This document shows, in pieces, positions 30,935 to 38,493 of a DNA stretch of 64,000 bases (position 1 is its first letter; every line of letters starts with the position of its first letter). The translations under genes and the position numbers were made by a program. The notes beneath the pieces are model-generated. The model was not told the DNA's origin. It made no database searches and worked only from the letters and a program-made list of their open reading frames with translations. Source of the stretch: Croceibacterium ferulae (GTDB lineage: Bacteria > Pseudomonadota > Alphaproteobacteria > Sphingomonadales > Sphingomonadaceae); assembly GCF_003660445.1 (NCBI RefSeq), contig NZ_QZVQ01000002.1, forward strand, positions 310,001 through 374,000, read 5' to 3'.

Positions 30935-31969
30935 ATGCTGGTACTGGGTATTGAAAGCAGCTGCGACGAGACGGCCGCGGCGCTGGTCACCGCCGATCGC
31001 ACGATCGTGGCGCAGGCCATCGCCAGCCAGGATGCGGACCACGCCCCGTTCGGCGGTGTGGTGCCGGAGATCGCGGCGCGCGCGCATGCGGAGCGGCTGA
31101 CCCCCATGATCGAGCGGGTGCTGGCCGAGGCGCAAGTGACGCTGGCCGATTGCGACGCCATTGCCGCCACCGCCGGACCGGGCCTGATCGGCGGGGTCAT
31201 GGTCGGCCTCGTCACGGCCAAGGCGCTGGCCATGGCGGGCGACAAGCCGTTGCTGGCGATCAACCACCTGGAAGGGCACGCGCTCAGCCCCCGCCTGGCC
31301 GATCCGGCGCTGGCCTTCCCCTATGCCCTGCTGCTGGTGTCGGGCGGTCATTGCCAGCTGCTGCGGGTGGATGGCGTGGGCCGGTATACCCGCATTGCCA
31401 CCACCATCGACGATGCACTAGGAGAGGCATTCGACAAGACCGCCAAGATCCTGGGCCTCGGCTTTCCCGGCGGCCCGGCGGTGGAGCGGCACGCCGCCAC
31501 CGGCGATCCCCGCGCCGTTCCCCTGCCCCGCCCCTTGTTCGGCAGTGCCGAGCCGCATTTCAGCTTCGCCGGCCTGAAGAGCGCCGTGCTACGCGCGCAG
31601 GATAGCGGCCTGCATGCCACGGCCGACATCGCCGCCAGCTTCCAGCGGGTCGCGATCGACTGCCTGCTGGACCGCACACGGCGCGGGCTGGCCGGCATGG
31701 GCCCGGTCGGCGCGCTGGTCGTGGCCGGCGGTGTCGCCAGCAATCGCGCGGTGCGTGCCGCGCTGGAAGGGCTCGCGGCCGACCACGACCTGCGCTTCGT
31801 CGCTCCGCCGCCATCCTTGTGCACGGACAATGCGGCGATGATCGCCTGGGCCGGGATCGAGCGGCTGCAGGCCGGCTTCGCGTCCGATCCGCTGGACATC
31901 TCCGCCCGGCCGCGCTGGCCGCTGGACCCGGCGGCGGAGCCGGTGCGCGGCGCGGGGGTGAAGGGATGA
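30935..31969 (+). CDS. tsaD: tRNA N6-threonylcarbamoyladenosine transferase TsaD
   Basis: Transfers the threonylcarbamoyl group from TC-AMP to A37 of ANN-decoding tRNAs, with TsaB and TsaE. 344 residues of the ASKHA/Kae1 fold: [13 protein letters not shown] at the start, metal-binding INHLEGHAL (HxxxH), [11 protein letters not shown] and [14 protein letters not shown] near the end. The ATG at 30935 is chosen; the TTG at 30914 would add seven residues of no family match. Stop overlaps the gpsA start (ATGA). Confidence 0.97.
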   Translation: MLVLGIESSCDETAAALVTADRTIVAQAIASQDADHAPFGGVVPEIAARAHAERLTPMIERVLAEAQVTLADCDAIAATAGPGLIGGVMVGLVTAKALAMAGDKPLLAINHLEGHALSPRLADPALAFPYALLLVSGGHCQLLRVDGVGRYTRIATTIDDALGEAFDKTAKILGLGFPGGPAVERHAATGDPRAVPLPRPLFGSAEPHFSFAGLKSAVLRAQDSGLHATADIAASFQRVAIDCLLDRTRRGLAGMGPVGALVVAGGVASNRAVRAALEGLAADHDLRFVAPPPSLCTDNAAMIAWAGIERLQAGFASDPLDISARPRWPLDPAAEPVRGAGVKG

Positions 31970-32955
31970 GCGCGATCAGCGTGATCGGCGCCGGTGCCTG
32001 GGGCACCGCCCTGGCGCAGATGCTGGCCGCCAATGGCACGCCCGTGACCCTGTGGGCGCGGGAGGCCGGGCTGGCCGATGCCATCAACAATGGCGAAGGC
32101 AACCAGCCCTACCTGCCCGGCGCCGTGCTGGCGCCCACGATCCGCGCCACTGCCGACCTTGCCGAAGCGGGCGCAGCGGACATAGCGCTGCTGGTAACCC
32201 CGGCGCAGCATCTGGGCAGCGTGCTGTCCGCCATGCCGGCGATCCCGCGTGACCTGGTGCTGTGCGCCAAGGGGATCGAGGCGGGGTCGCTGCGCCTGCT
32301 GCATCAGGTCGCCCACGATCATGCGCCGGCGGCGGAGATCGCCGTCCTGTCCGGCCCCACCTTCGCGCATGAGGTCGCCGCCGGCCTGCCCACCGCGGTG
32401 ACGCTGGCCTGCGCCGGTGGCGAGGCGCAGTGGGCACGGCTGTCACCCGCCATCGCCCGCCGGACCTTCCGCCCCTATTACACGGACGACGTCGCCGGGG
32501 CCGAAGTGGGCGGCGCGATCAAGAACGTGCTCGCCATCGCCTGCGGCGTGGTCGACGGGCTGGGCCTGGGCCTCAACGCCCGGGCGGCGCTGATTTCCCG
32601 TGGCTATGCCGAAATGCTGCGCTTCGGCACGGCGCTGGGCGGGCGGGCGGAGACGCTGGCCGGGCTGTGCGGCCTGGGCGATCTGGTGCTGACCTGTTCC
32701 TCCACCGCCAGCCGCAATTTCAGCCTGGGCAAGGCGGTGGGCGAAGGGCAGGCGCCCGCCGCCCTGCTGACCGATCGCCGCACCGTGGCGGAAGGCGCGC
32801 ATACCGCGCCCGTGCTGGCCGAACTCGCCGCCCGCCGCGGCATCGCCATGCCGATCTGCGACGCGGTGCATCGCCTGCTGCAGGGGGCACCCGCGCGCGC
32901 CATCGCCGACGCGCTGCTGGCCCGTCCGCTCGTCGCCGAAGGGCCGGGCGCTTGA
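31966..32955 (+). CDS. gpsA: Glycerol-3-phosphate dehydrogenase [NAD(P)+]
   Basis: Reduces dihydroxyacetone phosphate to sn-glycerol-3-phosphate for phospholipid synthesis. 329 residues with the Rossmann loop [12 protein letters not shown], the catalytic Lys in [10 protein letters not shown], and the C-terminal helical domain ([12 protein letters not shown]). Coupled to tsaD (ATGA overlap) and to the following flippase gene (TTGA overlap). Confidence 0.96.
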   Translation: MSAISVIGAGAWGTALAQMLAANGTPVTLWAREAGLADAINNGEGNQPYLPGAVLAPTIRATADLAEAGAADIALLVTPAQHLGSVLSAMPAIPRDLVLCAKGIEAGSLRLLHQVAHDHAPAAEIAVLSGPTFAHEVAAGLPTAVTLACAGGEAQWARLSPAIARRTFRPYYTDDVAGAEVGGAIKNVLAIACGVVDGLGLGLNARAALISRGYAEMLRFGTALGGRAETLAGLCGLGDLVLTCSSTASRNFSLGKAVGEGQAPAALLTDRRTVAEGAHTAPVLAELAARRGIAMPICDAVHRLLQGAPARAIADALLARPLVAEGPGA

Positions 32956-34523
32956 GCGAGGCCGCGGACGACCGGTCCTCCAGCGGCGACATGGCGGCGC
33001 TGGCCAAGGGCGGGCGCACCAACCTGATCGGCTTCATGATGCGCCTGGCCGCGCGCCTGCCGTTCCTGTTCATCGCCGGGCGCCTGTATGGCGCGGAGGC
33101 GCTGGGCCGCTTTGCCTCCGCCGTGATCATCGTCGAACTGGTGGCCATGCTGTGCACCGTGGGCGAGAAGCGTGGCTTGGCGCAGCGTCTGGCGGAGGAG
33201 CCGAGCGCGGAGGATGGCGGCCGTGCGCCGGAGGCGGTGATCGCCGACGGGCTGCTGCTGGCCACGATCAGCGGCGTGCTGGCGGCCGGGGTGCTGTGGC
33301 TGGTGCCGCAGCCGATGTTCCCCAGCGGCCTCTATACGCAGGCGGACCGGCTGATGGTGCTGGCCATCCCCGCGCTGGCGCTGACGGAGATCCTGCTGGC
33401 GGCGCAGGCCTACCGCTTCGACATCGCCGCCACGGTGCGCGCGCGTGCGATCGTGGAGCCGTGGACCATCAGCATCGCGGTGGGCGTGCTGTTCTACGTC
33501 ACGCCCGATAGCGGCCTGGGGCTGGCCTACCTGCTCAGCATCTATGCCGCGCTGGTGACGGCGCTGTTCCCTTATGCCCGCACCTATGGCCGCCCGCGCG
33601 GCTGGCGACCCTCGCTCTCCCGCAGCCGCCGGCTGCTGGCGCGCGGCTCTCCACTGGCGGCGGCCGATGCCATCGAATGGGGCACCAGGCGGCTGGACAT
33701 CTTCATCCTGGGCCTGTTCGCCGCGCCGGCCGCGGTTGGCATCTATTACGTGGCGCAGCAGGTCGCCAGCCTGCCGCAGAAGCTGAAGACCAGCTTCGAA
33801 CCCATCTTGGGCCCGGTGCTGACCCGCAAGCTGGCGGAGCGGGATTATGCCGCCATCGCCCGGCAGGTGTGCCAGGTCGGTTTCTGGATCACCGCCGCGC
33901 AGGCCGGCGTCTCGCTGGCGCTGGGTATTCCGGGAGAAGCGATCATGGGTATCGTGGGTCCCGGCTTTGTGGGTGGCAATGGCGCGCTCGCCTTCCTGCT
34001 GCTGGCGGAAGTGGTCGCGGCAACCGCTGTGGTGGCCGAAAGCGCGCTGGTCTATGTCGCCAGACTGCGCAATCTGTGGCTGTCGATCGCCACCATCGTG
34101 CTGCAGGGCGTGCTGACCGTGGGCGCCATGCTGGTGGCCGACAGTTACGACCTGCCCGGCAGCTGGCGCGCGGCGATGGCGGCGGGCTGCCTGATGGTGG
34201 CGCTGGCCGCCGCCTCGCTCGCAAAAGCGACGCTGCTCGGCCGCATTTTGGGGCACATGGTGAATAATTGGCGCTGGGCGCTGGTCTGGGCGGCGCTGGT
34301 CGCGACCGCCGTGGGGCAGATCGCCATCCGCCTGCCCGAATGGGCGGAACTGGTTTTCGGCATTCCGATGATCCTGGCCGCTTACGGCCTGGTGATCTGG
34401 CGCTGGGGCTTCGGGCCGGAGGATCGCGTGCTGTTCACCCGCAAGCTGGCCAAGGAGGACGAGGTCGATACGGTCGAGCAGCAGGAAGCGCCCAAGCCGC
34501 TGCGCGGGCCCGAACCGCTGTAG
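32952..34523 (+). CDS. Polysaccharide/lipid-linked oligosaccharide flippase family protein (MATE/PST type)
   Basis: 523-residue polytopic membrane protein with about 12-14 hydrophobic segments, similar to oligosaccharide flippases (Wzx/MurJ-like MOP superfamily). It shows AIEWGTRRLDIFILGLF and VGIYYVAQQVASLPQKLKTSFEPIL. The start is inferred as TTG at 32952, overlapping the gpsA stop (TTGA) with GAAGGG upstream; the alternative ATG at 32991 has no ribosome site. The C-terminal 30 residues are charged and cytosolic. The lipid-linked substrate is unknown. Confidence 0.8.
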   Translation: MSEAADDRSSSGDMAALAKGGRTNLIGFMMRLAARLPFLFIAGRLYGAEALGRFASAVIIVELVAMLCTVGEKRGLAQRLAEEPSAEDGGRAPEAVIADGLLLATISGVLAAGVLWLVPQPMFPSGLYTQADRLMVLAIPALALTEILLAAQAYRFDIAATVRARAIVEPWTISIAVGVLFYVTPDSGLGLAYLLSIYAALVTALFPYARTYGRPRGWRPSLSRSRRLLARGSPLAAADAIEWGTRRLDIFILGLFAAPAAVGIYYVAQQVASLPQKLKTSFEPILGPVLTRKLAERDYAAIARQVCQVGFWITAAQAGVSLALGIPGEAIMGIVGPGFVGGNGALAFLLLAEVVAATAVVAESALVYVARLRNLWLSIATIVLQGVLTVGAMLVADSYDLPGSWRAAMAAGCLMVALAAASLAKATLLGRILGHMVNNWRWALVWAALVATAVGQIAIRLPEWAELVFGIPMILAAYGLVIWRWGFGPEDRVLFTRKLAKEDEVDTVEQQEAPKPLRGPEPL

Positions 34524-34562
34524 CTTGTCAGCCGCCCCGGCGGCGCATTACAGGAAGTGCCC

Positions 34563-35213
34563 ATGAACCAATGGATCGAGGCCAACTGGCTGCTTGTCGT
34601 GATCGCGCTGGCCATTGCCGCGCTGATCTTGCTGTGGATCATCGCCGCCAACCGGCGCACGAAGGTGGACCTGACGCGGGACGAGAGCACCGCCGATGCG
34701 CCCGCCCGCCGCAACCAGGCGCTGATCGACGCGCCGCCGGCGGCTGCGCCATCGCCGATCCCGGCGCCGTCGCTGACCCCTGCCCCCGCCCCGAGCCCTG
34801 CTCCCGTAGCTGCTCCGTCGGCGGCCGCCGCTCCGTCCGCAATTGCCATCGAAGAGCCGGTGCGTGCCGTGCCCGACGACATGGCTGGCGTGGAAGAGGC
34901 TATTCTGGTCGGCGCCTCGCTGACGCCACCGCCGGCAATGGTAGCGGATTCGCCGCTCCCCGCTGCGGATGGAGGCGAAAGCGAGCTGCTGCGGATCAAG
35001 GGTCTCGGCCCCAAGCTGGTGGACCAGCTGCGGTCGCTCGGCATCACCCGGCTGGATCAGATCGCGGCATGGAACGATGCGGAGATCGACCGGATCGATG
35101 CGCAGCTTGGCCGTTTCCAGGGCCGCATCCGGCGGGACGACTGGCCGACGCAGGCCCGGCTGCTGGCGGCCGACGACATCGCCGGATACGAGGAACGCTT
35201 CGGCCGCGTATGA
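34563..35213 (+). CDS. Membrane-anchored helix-hairpin-helix protein (flap-endonuclease-like DNA-binding domain)
   Basis: 216 residues: one N-terminal transmembrane helix (NWLLVVIALAIAALILLWIIAAN), a proline/alanine-rich linker of about 90 residues, and a C-terminal helix-hairpin-helix-like domain (LLRIKGLGPKLVDQLRSLGITRLDQIAAW) of the kind called predicted 5' DNA nuclease (COG3743). No nuclease catalytic site is obvious, so a DNA- or RNA-binding role is equally possible. ATG at 34563 chosen (AGGA seven bases before) over GTG 34557. The linker places the domain on the cytosolic side or the periplasm depending on topology, which is not settled here. Confidence 0.75.
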   Translation: MNQWIEANWLLVVIALAIAALILLWIIAANRRTKVDLTRDESTADAPARRNQALIDAPPAAAPSPIPAPSLTPAPAPSPAPVAAPSAAAAPSAIAIEEPVRAVPDDMAGVEEAILVGASLTPPPAMVADSPLPAADGGESELLRIKGLGPKLVDQLRSLGITRLDQIAAWNDAEIDRIDAQLGRFQGRIRRDDWPTQARLLAADDIAGYEERFGRV

Positions 35214-35224
35214 TCGCATAGCAG

Positions 35225-35250
35225 GGAACCAACCGTCCTGCTCTCCTGTT
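35225..35250 (+). promoter_or_regulatory. Possible EcfG-type promoter
   Basis: GGAAC (35225-35229), 17 bases, then TGTT (35247-35250), near the alphaproteobacterial general-stress pattern GGAAC-N16/17-CGTT. It lies about 50 bp before the single-domain response regulator start. Confidence 0.3.
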
Positions 35251-35265
35251 CGTCCTGTCAAGCAT

Positions 35266-35285
35266 CAGAGTCCGTGCCGACTCTG
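35266..35285. terminator. Hairpin before the response regulator
   Basis: CAGAGTC and GACTCTG form a 7-bp stem around a 6-nt loop, ending at the ribosome binding site of the response regulator. It may terminate the upstream helix-hairpin-helix gene or structure the 5' leader. Confidence 0.35.
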
Positions 35286-35298
35286 CAGGAGAACAGAA

Positions 35299-35682
35299 AT
35301 GGCGACGTTGAATAACGGGCGGCCCAAGGTTCTGGTCGTCGAAGACGAGTTTATCATCGCACTGGACTTGTCAGAGACGGTCCGCGATCTCGGCTTCGAA
35401 CTGGACGGACCTTATGCCGACAAGGAAAATGCCTTCGTGGCGATCGACGAGCATCTGCCGGATGCCGCGATCCTGGACGTCCATACCAGGGATGGGGAGG
35501 TCTTCCCGCTGGCCGATGCACTGACGGCAGCGGGCGTGCCGATCATCTTCCATTCCGGCCATGTCACGCCGGGGGAGGTCCATGCCCGCTACCCGCAGGC
35601 ATGGGCCTGCACCAAGCCGTGTCCGCCCGATCACCTGATCGACGTGTTGCGGGCGGCGGTGGAACAGCACACGCAGCATTGA
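35299..35682 (+). CDS. Single-domain response regulator (receiver only)
   Basis: 127 residues with a canonical receiver: acidic pair in VVEDEFIIALD, phospho-acceptor Asp in AILDVHTRDGEVF, Thr/Ser in IIFHSGHV and the Lys in ACTKPCPPD. There is no output domain. Such proteins act as phosphate shuttles or phosphate sinks, often with HWE-type kinases in sphingomonads. No kinase is adjacent. A candidate stress-type promoter precedes it. Confidence 0.88.
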   Translation: MATLNNGRPKVLVVEDEFIIALDLSETVRDLGFELDGPYADKENAFVAIDEHLPDAAILDVHTRDGEVFPLADALTAAGVPIIFHSGHVTPGEVHARYPQAWACTKPCPPDHLIDVLRAAVEQHTQH

Positions 35683-35689
35683 TGCGGGA

Positions 35690-36565
35690 ATGACGGGCGT
35701 CGGCGATTGGTTTCGCCGGCGCCACCCGCTATGGCCACCGGCAATGGCCACCCCAGCCCTGTCTCAGGACCCCGCATTGACGCCGATCGGCCGCCTCCGG
35801 CAGCGTTTCGGCGATCGCGCTATCGGCATTGCGGTGGCCGTGGCGATCGAACTTGTCCTGCTGCTGGTGCTGCTGACGCTGGGCACCGGCATCACCCGTC
35901 CGGGAGAGCCGGAGGGCACGGCGATTACCTCCTTCGATGTTGCCCCCGCCCCGCCTGCAGAGGAGCCGAGCCCGGTCGAGCCTGCCGCCGAGCAGCCGAC
36001 TCAACCGGCCGAGCAGCAGCCGCAGGTCCAGGAGCAGGAGCAACCGCCGGCGCCCCGCCCGACCGTGGCGGACAGCGCCGCCCCGCCCCGCCCGGTACTG
36101 ATCCTGCCCCGGCCCGATGCCTTCCGCCTGCCTGCGCCCGACAGCGCCCCGCCTGCGCCCCCGCGTCCGGCTGCCGCGCCACCAGCTCAGGTCTATGGCC
36201 CGCCAGCACCGCCCGCCGGCGCCGGCATGCCGGGCGACACCGAACGGGTCGGCACCGCCCCTAACGGGGAGCCGATGTATGCCGCCCGCTGGTACCGCGA
36301 ACCGACCGACAACGAGCTGGCCGGTTACCTCTCCACCGCCAACAGCCCGGGTTATGGCCTGATCACTTGCCGTGTGGTGACGGGCTACCGCGTCGAAGAG
36401 TGCGTGGGCCTGTCCGAACAGCCGCAAGGGTCCAACCTGCTGCGCGCCGTGCTGGCGGCTTCATGGCAGTTCCGCGTCCGTCCGCCCCGGATCGGCGGCA
36501 AGGAAAGGTTCGGGGAATGGGTGCGCATCCGCATCACCTACAGCGACCGCCGCATCCCCAGCTGA
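35690..36565 (+). CDS. Proline-rich, TonB-like membrane protein
   Basis: 291 residues: short N-terminus, one transmembrane helix (IAVAVAIELVLLLVLLTLG), a long Pro/Gln/Glu-rich stretch (about residues 75-165) and a C-terminal domain of about 100 residues with two Cys (ITCRVVTGYRVEECVG) and a TonB-like AASWQFRVRPPR. The layout resembles TonB, but no nearby ExbB/ExbD is present. The ATG at 35690 lies 8 bp after the response regulator stop; an ATG at 35744 is in frame. Function unknown. Confidence 0.7.
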   Translation: MTGVGDWFRRRHPLWPPAMATPALSQDPALTPIGRLRQRFGDRAIGIAVAVAIELVLLLVLLTLGTGITRPGEPEGTAITSFDVAPAPPAEEPSPVEPAAEQPTQPAEQQPQVQEQEQPPAPRPTVADSAAPPRPVLILPRPDAFRLPAPDSAPPAPPRPAAAPPAQVYGPPAPPAGAGMPGDTERVGTAPNGEPMYAARWYREPTDNELAGYLSTANSPGYGLITCRVVTGYRVEECVGLSEQPQGSNLLRAVLAASWQFRVRPPRIGGKERFGEWVRIRITYSDRRIPS

Positions 36566-36608
36566 TTGCCGGGTGCCGGCGCGCTTGCCGCCCGCATCTG
36601 CTGAACCG

Positions 36609-36630
36609 CTTGCCGCGCTCTGGCGGTAAG
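36609..36630 (+). terminator. Hairpin after the TonB-like gene
   Basis: CTTGCCGC and GCGGTAAG pair over 8 bp (one G-U) around a 6-nt loop, between the TonB-like gene and the PAP2 gene. Confidence 0.35.
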
Positions 36631-36654
36631 GGGCGACGGTTCCTAGCTTAGTGC

Positions 36655-37275
36655 ATGCAACAAGAGCAGGAGCCGATGGCGAACACGACCGACGAGATCG
36701 CGCAAGCGGCGGAACCCTTGTTCGAACTGGACCGCAAGACGCGCGACCTGCTGCATCCGCATCACCGCACGCCGCTGGTCCGCCTGCTGCGCGTCATCGG
36801 CGAGGCGGGCGACCAGCCGCAATTGCGGCTGCTGTGCGCAGGCATGGCGGTGGCGGGCCTGCTGCGCGGCGATGCGCGGATGGTGCGGGCCGGTGCCCGC
36901 ATGTTGCTGGCGCATGAGATCGCCACCCAAGCCAAGAGCGCCGTCAAGGGATCGGTCGATCGTTGGCGCCCGCGCAGCTCCGCCGACGGCAAGGAACACC
37001 GGCCGCAAGTCGGTGGACAGCGGGCCAAGGAGCTGTCCAGCTTCCCCTCCGGTCACAGCGCCGGCGCGTTGGCGGTGGCCGGCGCCTTTGCCACCGAATA
37101 TCCGCAGCACGGAGCGGCGGCGCTGGCGGCAGCGGGCGCGATCGGCGCCATCCAGGTACCGACCTGCGCCCATTACCCCAGCGATGTGGTGGCCGGATGG
37201 AGCATCGGCGCGGTTGCGGCACGGCTGGCAAGCTGGCCGCTGCATCCACGCCGCAGGGAACCAAGCCGGCCGTAA
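36655..37275 (+). CDS. PAP2-family phosphatase
   Basis: 206-residue phosphatidic-acid-phosphatase-type enzyme. The three signature motifs are KSAVKGSVDRWRPR (KxxxxxxRP), SSFPSGHSAG (PSGH) and CAHYPSDVVAG (a variant of SRxxxxxHxxxD in which the Arg is not obvious). It likely acts on lipid phosphates or undecaprenyl pyrophosphate at the membrane. Starts at 36655 or 36676 are both possible; AGGAG lies three bases before 36676. Confidence 0.82.
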   Translation: MQQEQEPMANTTDEIAQAAEPLFELDRKTRDLLHPHHRTPLVRLLRVIGEAGDQPQLRLLCAGMAVAGLLRGDARMVRAGARMLLAHEIATQAKSAVKGSVDRWRPRSSADGKEHRPQVGGQRAKELSSFPSGHSAGALAVAGAFATEYPQHGAAALAAAGAIGAIQVPTCAHYPSDVVAGWSIGAVAARLASWPLHPRRREPSRP

Positions 37276-37305
37276 CGGCTTGCTCCCCGTCAGGGGGAAG
37301 CAACA

Positions 37306-38493
37306 TTGATCAGTCTGGCATCGTCACCCGCACCGCGCGAACATTACTGGGATACGCTGCGGGCCTTCGCCATGTTGCTGGGCATCCCCTACCATGTGGC
37401 GCTCTGCTATCGCCCGGGCGAGGACTGGATCGTGCGCACGGGCGAAGGCGTGCCGGGCATGAACCGGCTTGCAGAATTCATTCACCTGTTCCGCATGCCG
37501 GCCTTCTTCCTGATCGCCGGCTATTTCGCCGCCATGCTGCTGACCCGGCGCGCACCCGGCACCTGGTTGCGCGGGCGGGTGAAGCGGCTGGGGATCCCCT
37601 TTGTGGCCACCATCCTGACGCTGGTGCCGCTGCTGAACCTCGCCTGCGAGTTCTCCACCCTGCCTTATGCAGAAGCGCTGCGGTCCTTCCGCGACAATGC
37701 GCTGACATCGGGCGGTTATTGGGTGCGGCATCTGTGGTTCATCATCGTGCTGCTGTATTGCAGCGCCATCGCCGCAGCCCTGGTGCGGATCGTGCCGGCC
37801 TTGGCACGGGGGCATGTTCCGCCTCGGGCTGACACGATGGTGGCCAATCGGCTGCCGCTGGTCTTGCTGGCGACGGCCAGTATCGTCGGTCTGTGGGAAG
37901 GCGCGGCGGTGGAGGCGTTCTGGGACTGGGGCTTCGCCACCAACCTGTACCAGCAGATCCTGCGTATCGACGAGTTCATCGCCTACCTGCCCTATTTCGC
38001 GCTAGGCTGCCTGCTGCAGCGGATGCCGGCGATGCAGGCCCGCTTCGGGCAGCTGAGCCCGACGGTGCTGGTGATCGCGATCGCCGCCACCTTCGTGTCG
38101 ATGCACTGGGGCGGCGAGGTTCACCCGGCGACCGGGCGCTTCATGGCGACCTTCGCCGCGCTTGCCTGGACGCAGGTGCTGGTGGCGGCGGCACGGACCT
38201 GGTTCGACCGGCCGAGCCCCACCGTCCGCGCGGTGACCGAGGCCGCCTTCGTGATCTACCTGTTCCACATGCCGATCGTGATCTGGCTCGCCTGGCTGGG
38301 CCAGGACGTGCCGGTGCCGACATGGGGCAAGGTGATCGCGGTCAACCTGCTGACGCTGGCATTGTCCTGGGGGGCGTGGCTGCTGATCCGCCGGTCCGGC
38401 ACCCTGTCGCTGGCGTTCAACGGCGTGCGCAGTCCCGTGCCGCTGCACCGTGCCGGAACGGGCACCGATGCAGCGGAAGGGCCGCCTCGCTGA
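37306..38493 (+). CDS. Acyltransferase family 3 protein (OpgC/MdoC-like)
   Basis: 395 residues with about 10 transmembrane segments. It shows the HYWDTLRAFAMLLGIPYHVALCY start and FHLFRMPAFFLIAGYF-type motif (IHLFRMPAFFLIAGYF) of membrane acyltransferases that modify exported carbohydrates; OpgC adds succinyl groups to osmoregulated glucans. The start is probably TTG at 37306, with AGGGGGA upstream at suitable distance. Ends 1 bp before the convergent molybdoenzyme gene. Confidence 0.85.
   Translation: MISLASSPAPREHYWDTLRAFAMLLGIPYHVALCYRPGEDWIVRTGEGVPGMNRLAEFIHLFRMPAFFLIAGYFAAMLLTRRAPGTWLRGRVKRLGIPFVATILTLVPLLNLACEFSTLPYAEALRSFRDNALTSGGYWVRHLWFIIVLLYCSAIAAALVRIVPALARGHVPPRADTMVANRLPLVLLATASIVGLWEGAAVEAFWDWGFATNLYQQILRIDEFIAYLPYFALGCLLQRMPAMQARFGQLSPTVLVIAIAATFVSMHWGGEVHPATGRFMATFAALAWTQVLVAAARTWFDRPSPTVRAVTEAAFVIYLFHMPIVIWLAWLGQDVPVPTWGKVIAVNLLTLALSWGAWLLIRRSGTLSLAFNGVRSPVPLHRAGTGTDAAEGPPR

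Noticed and set aside
32604-34256. 550-codon minus-strand frame opposite the flippase at 32952
   Set aside because: Gln/His/Arg-rich shadow of a hydrophobic membrane protein gene.
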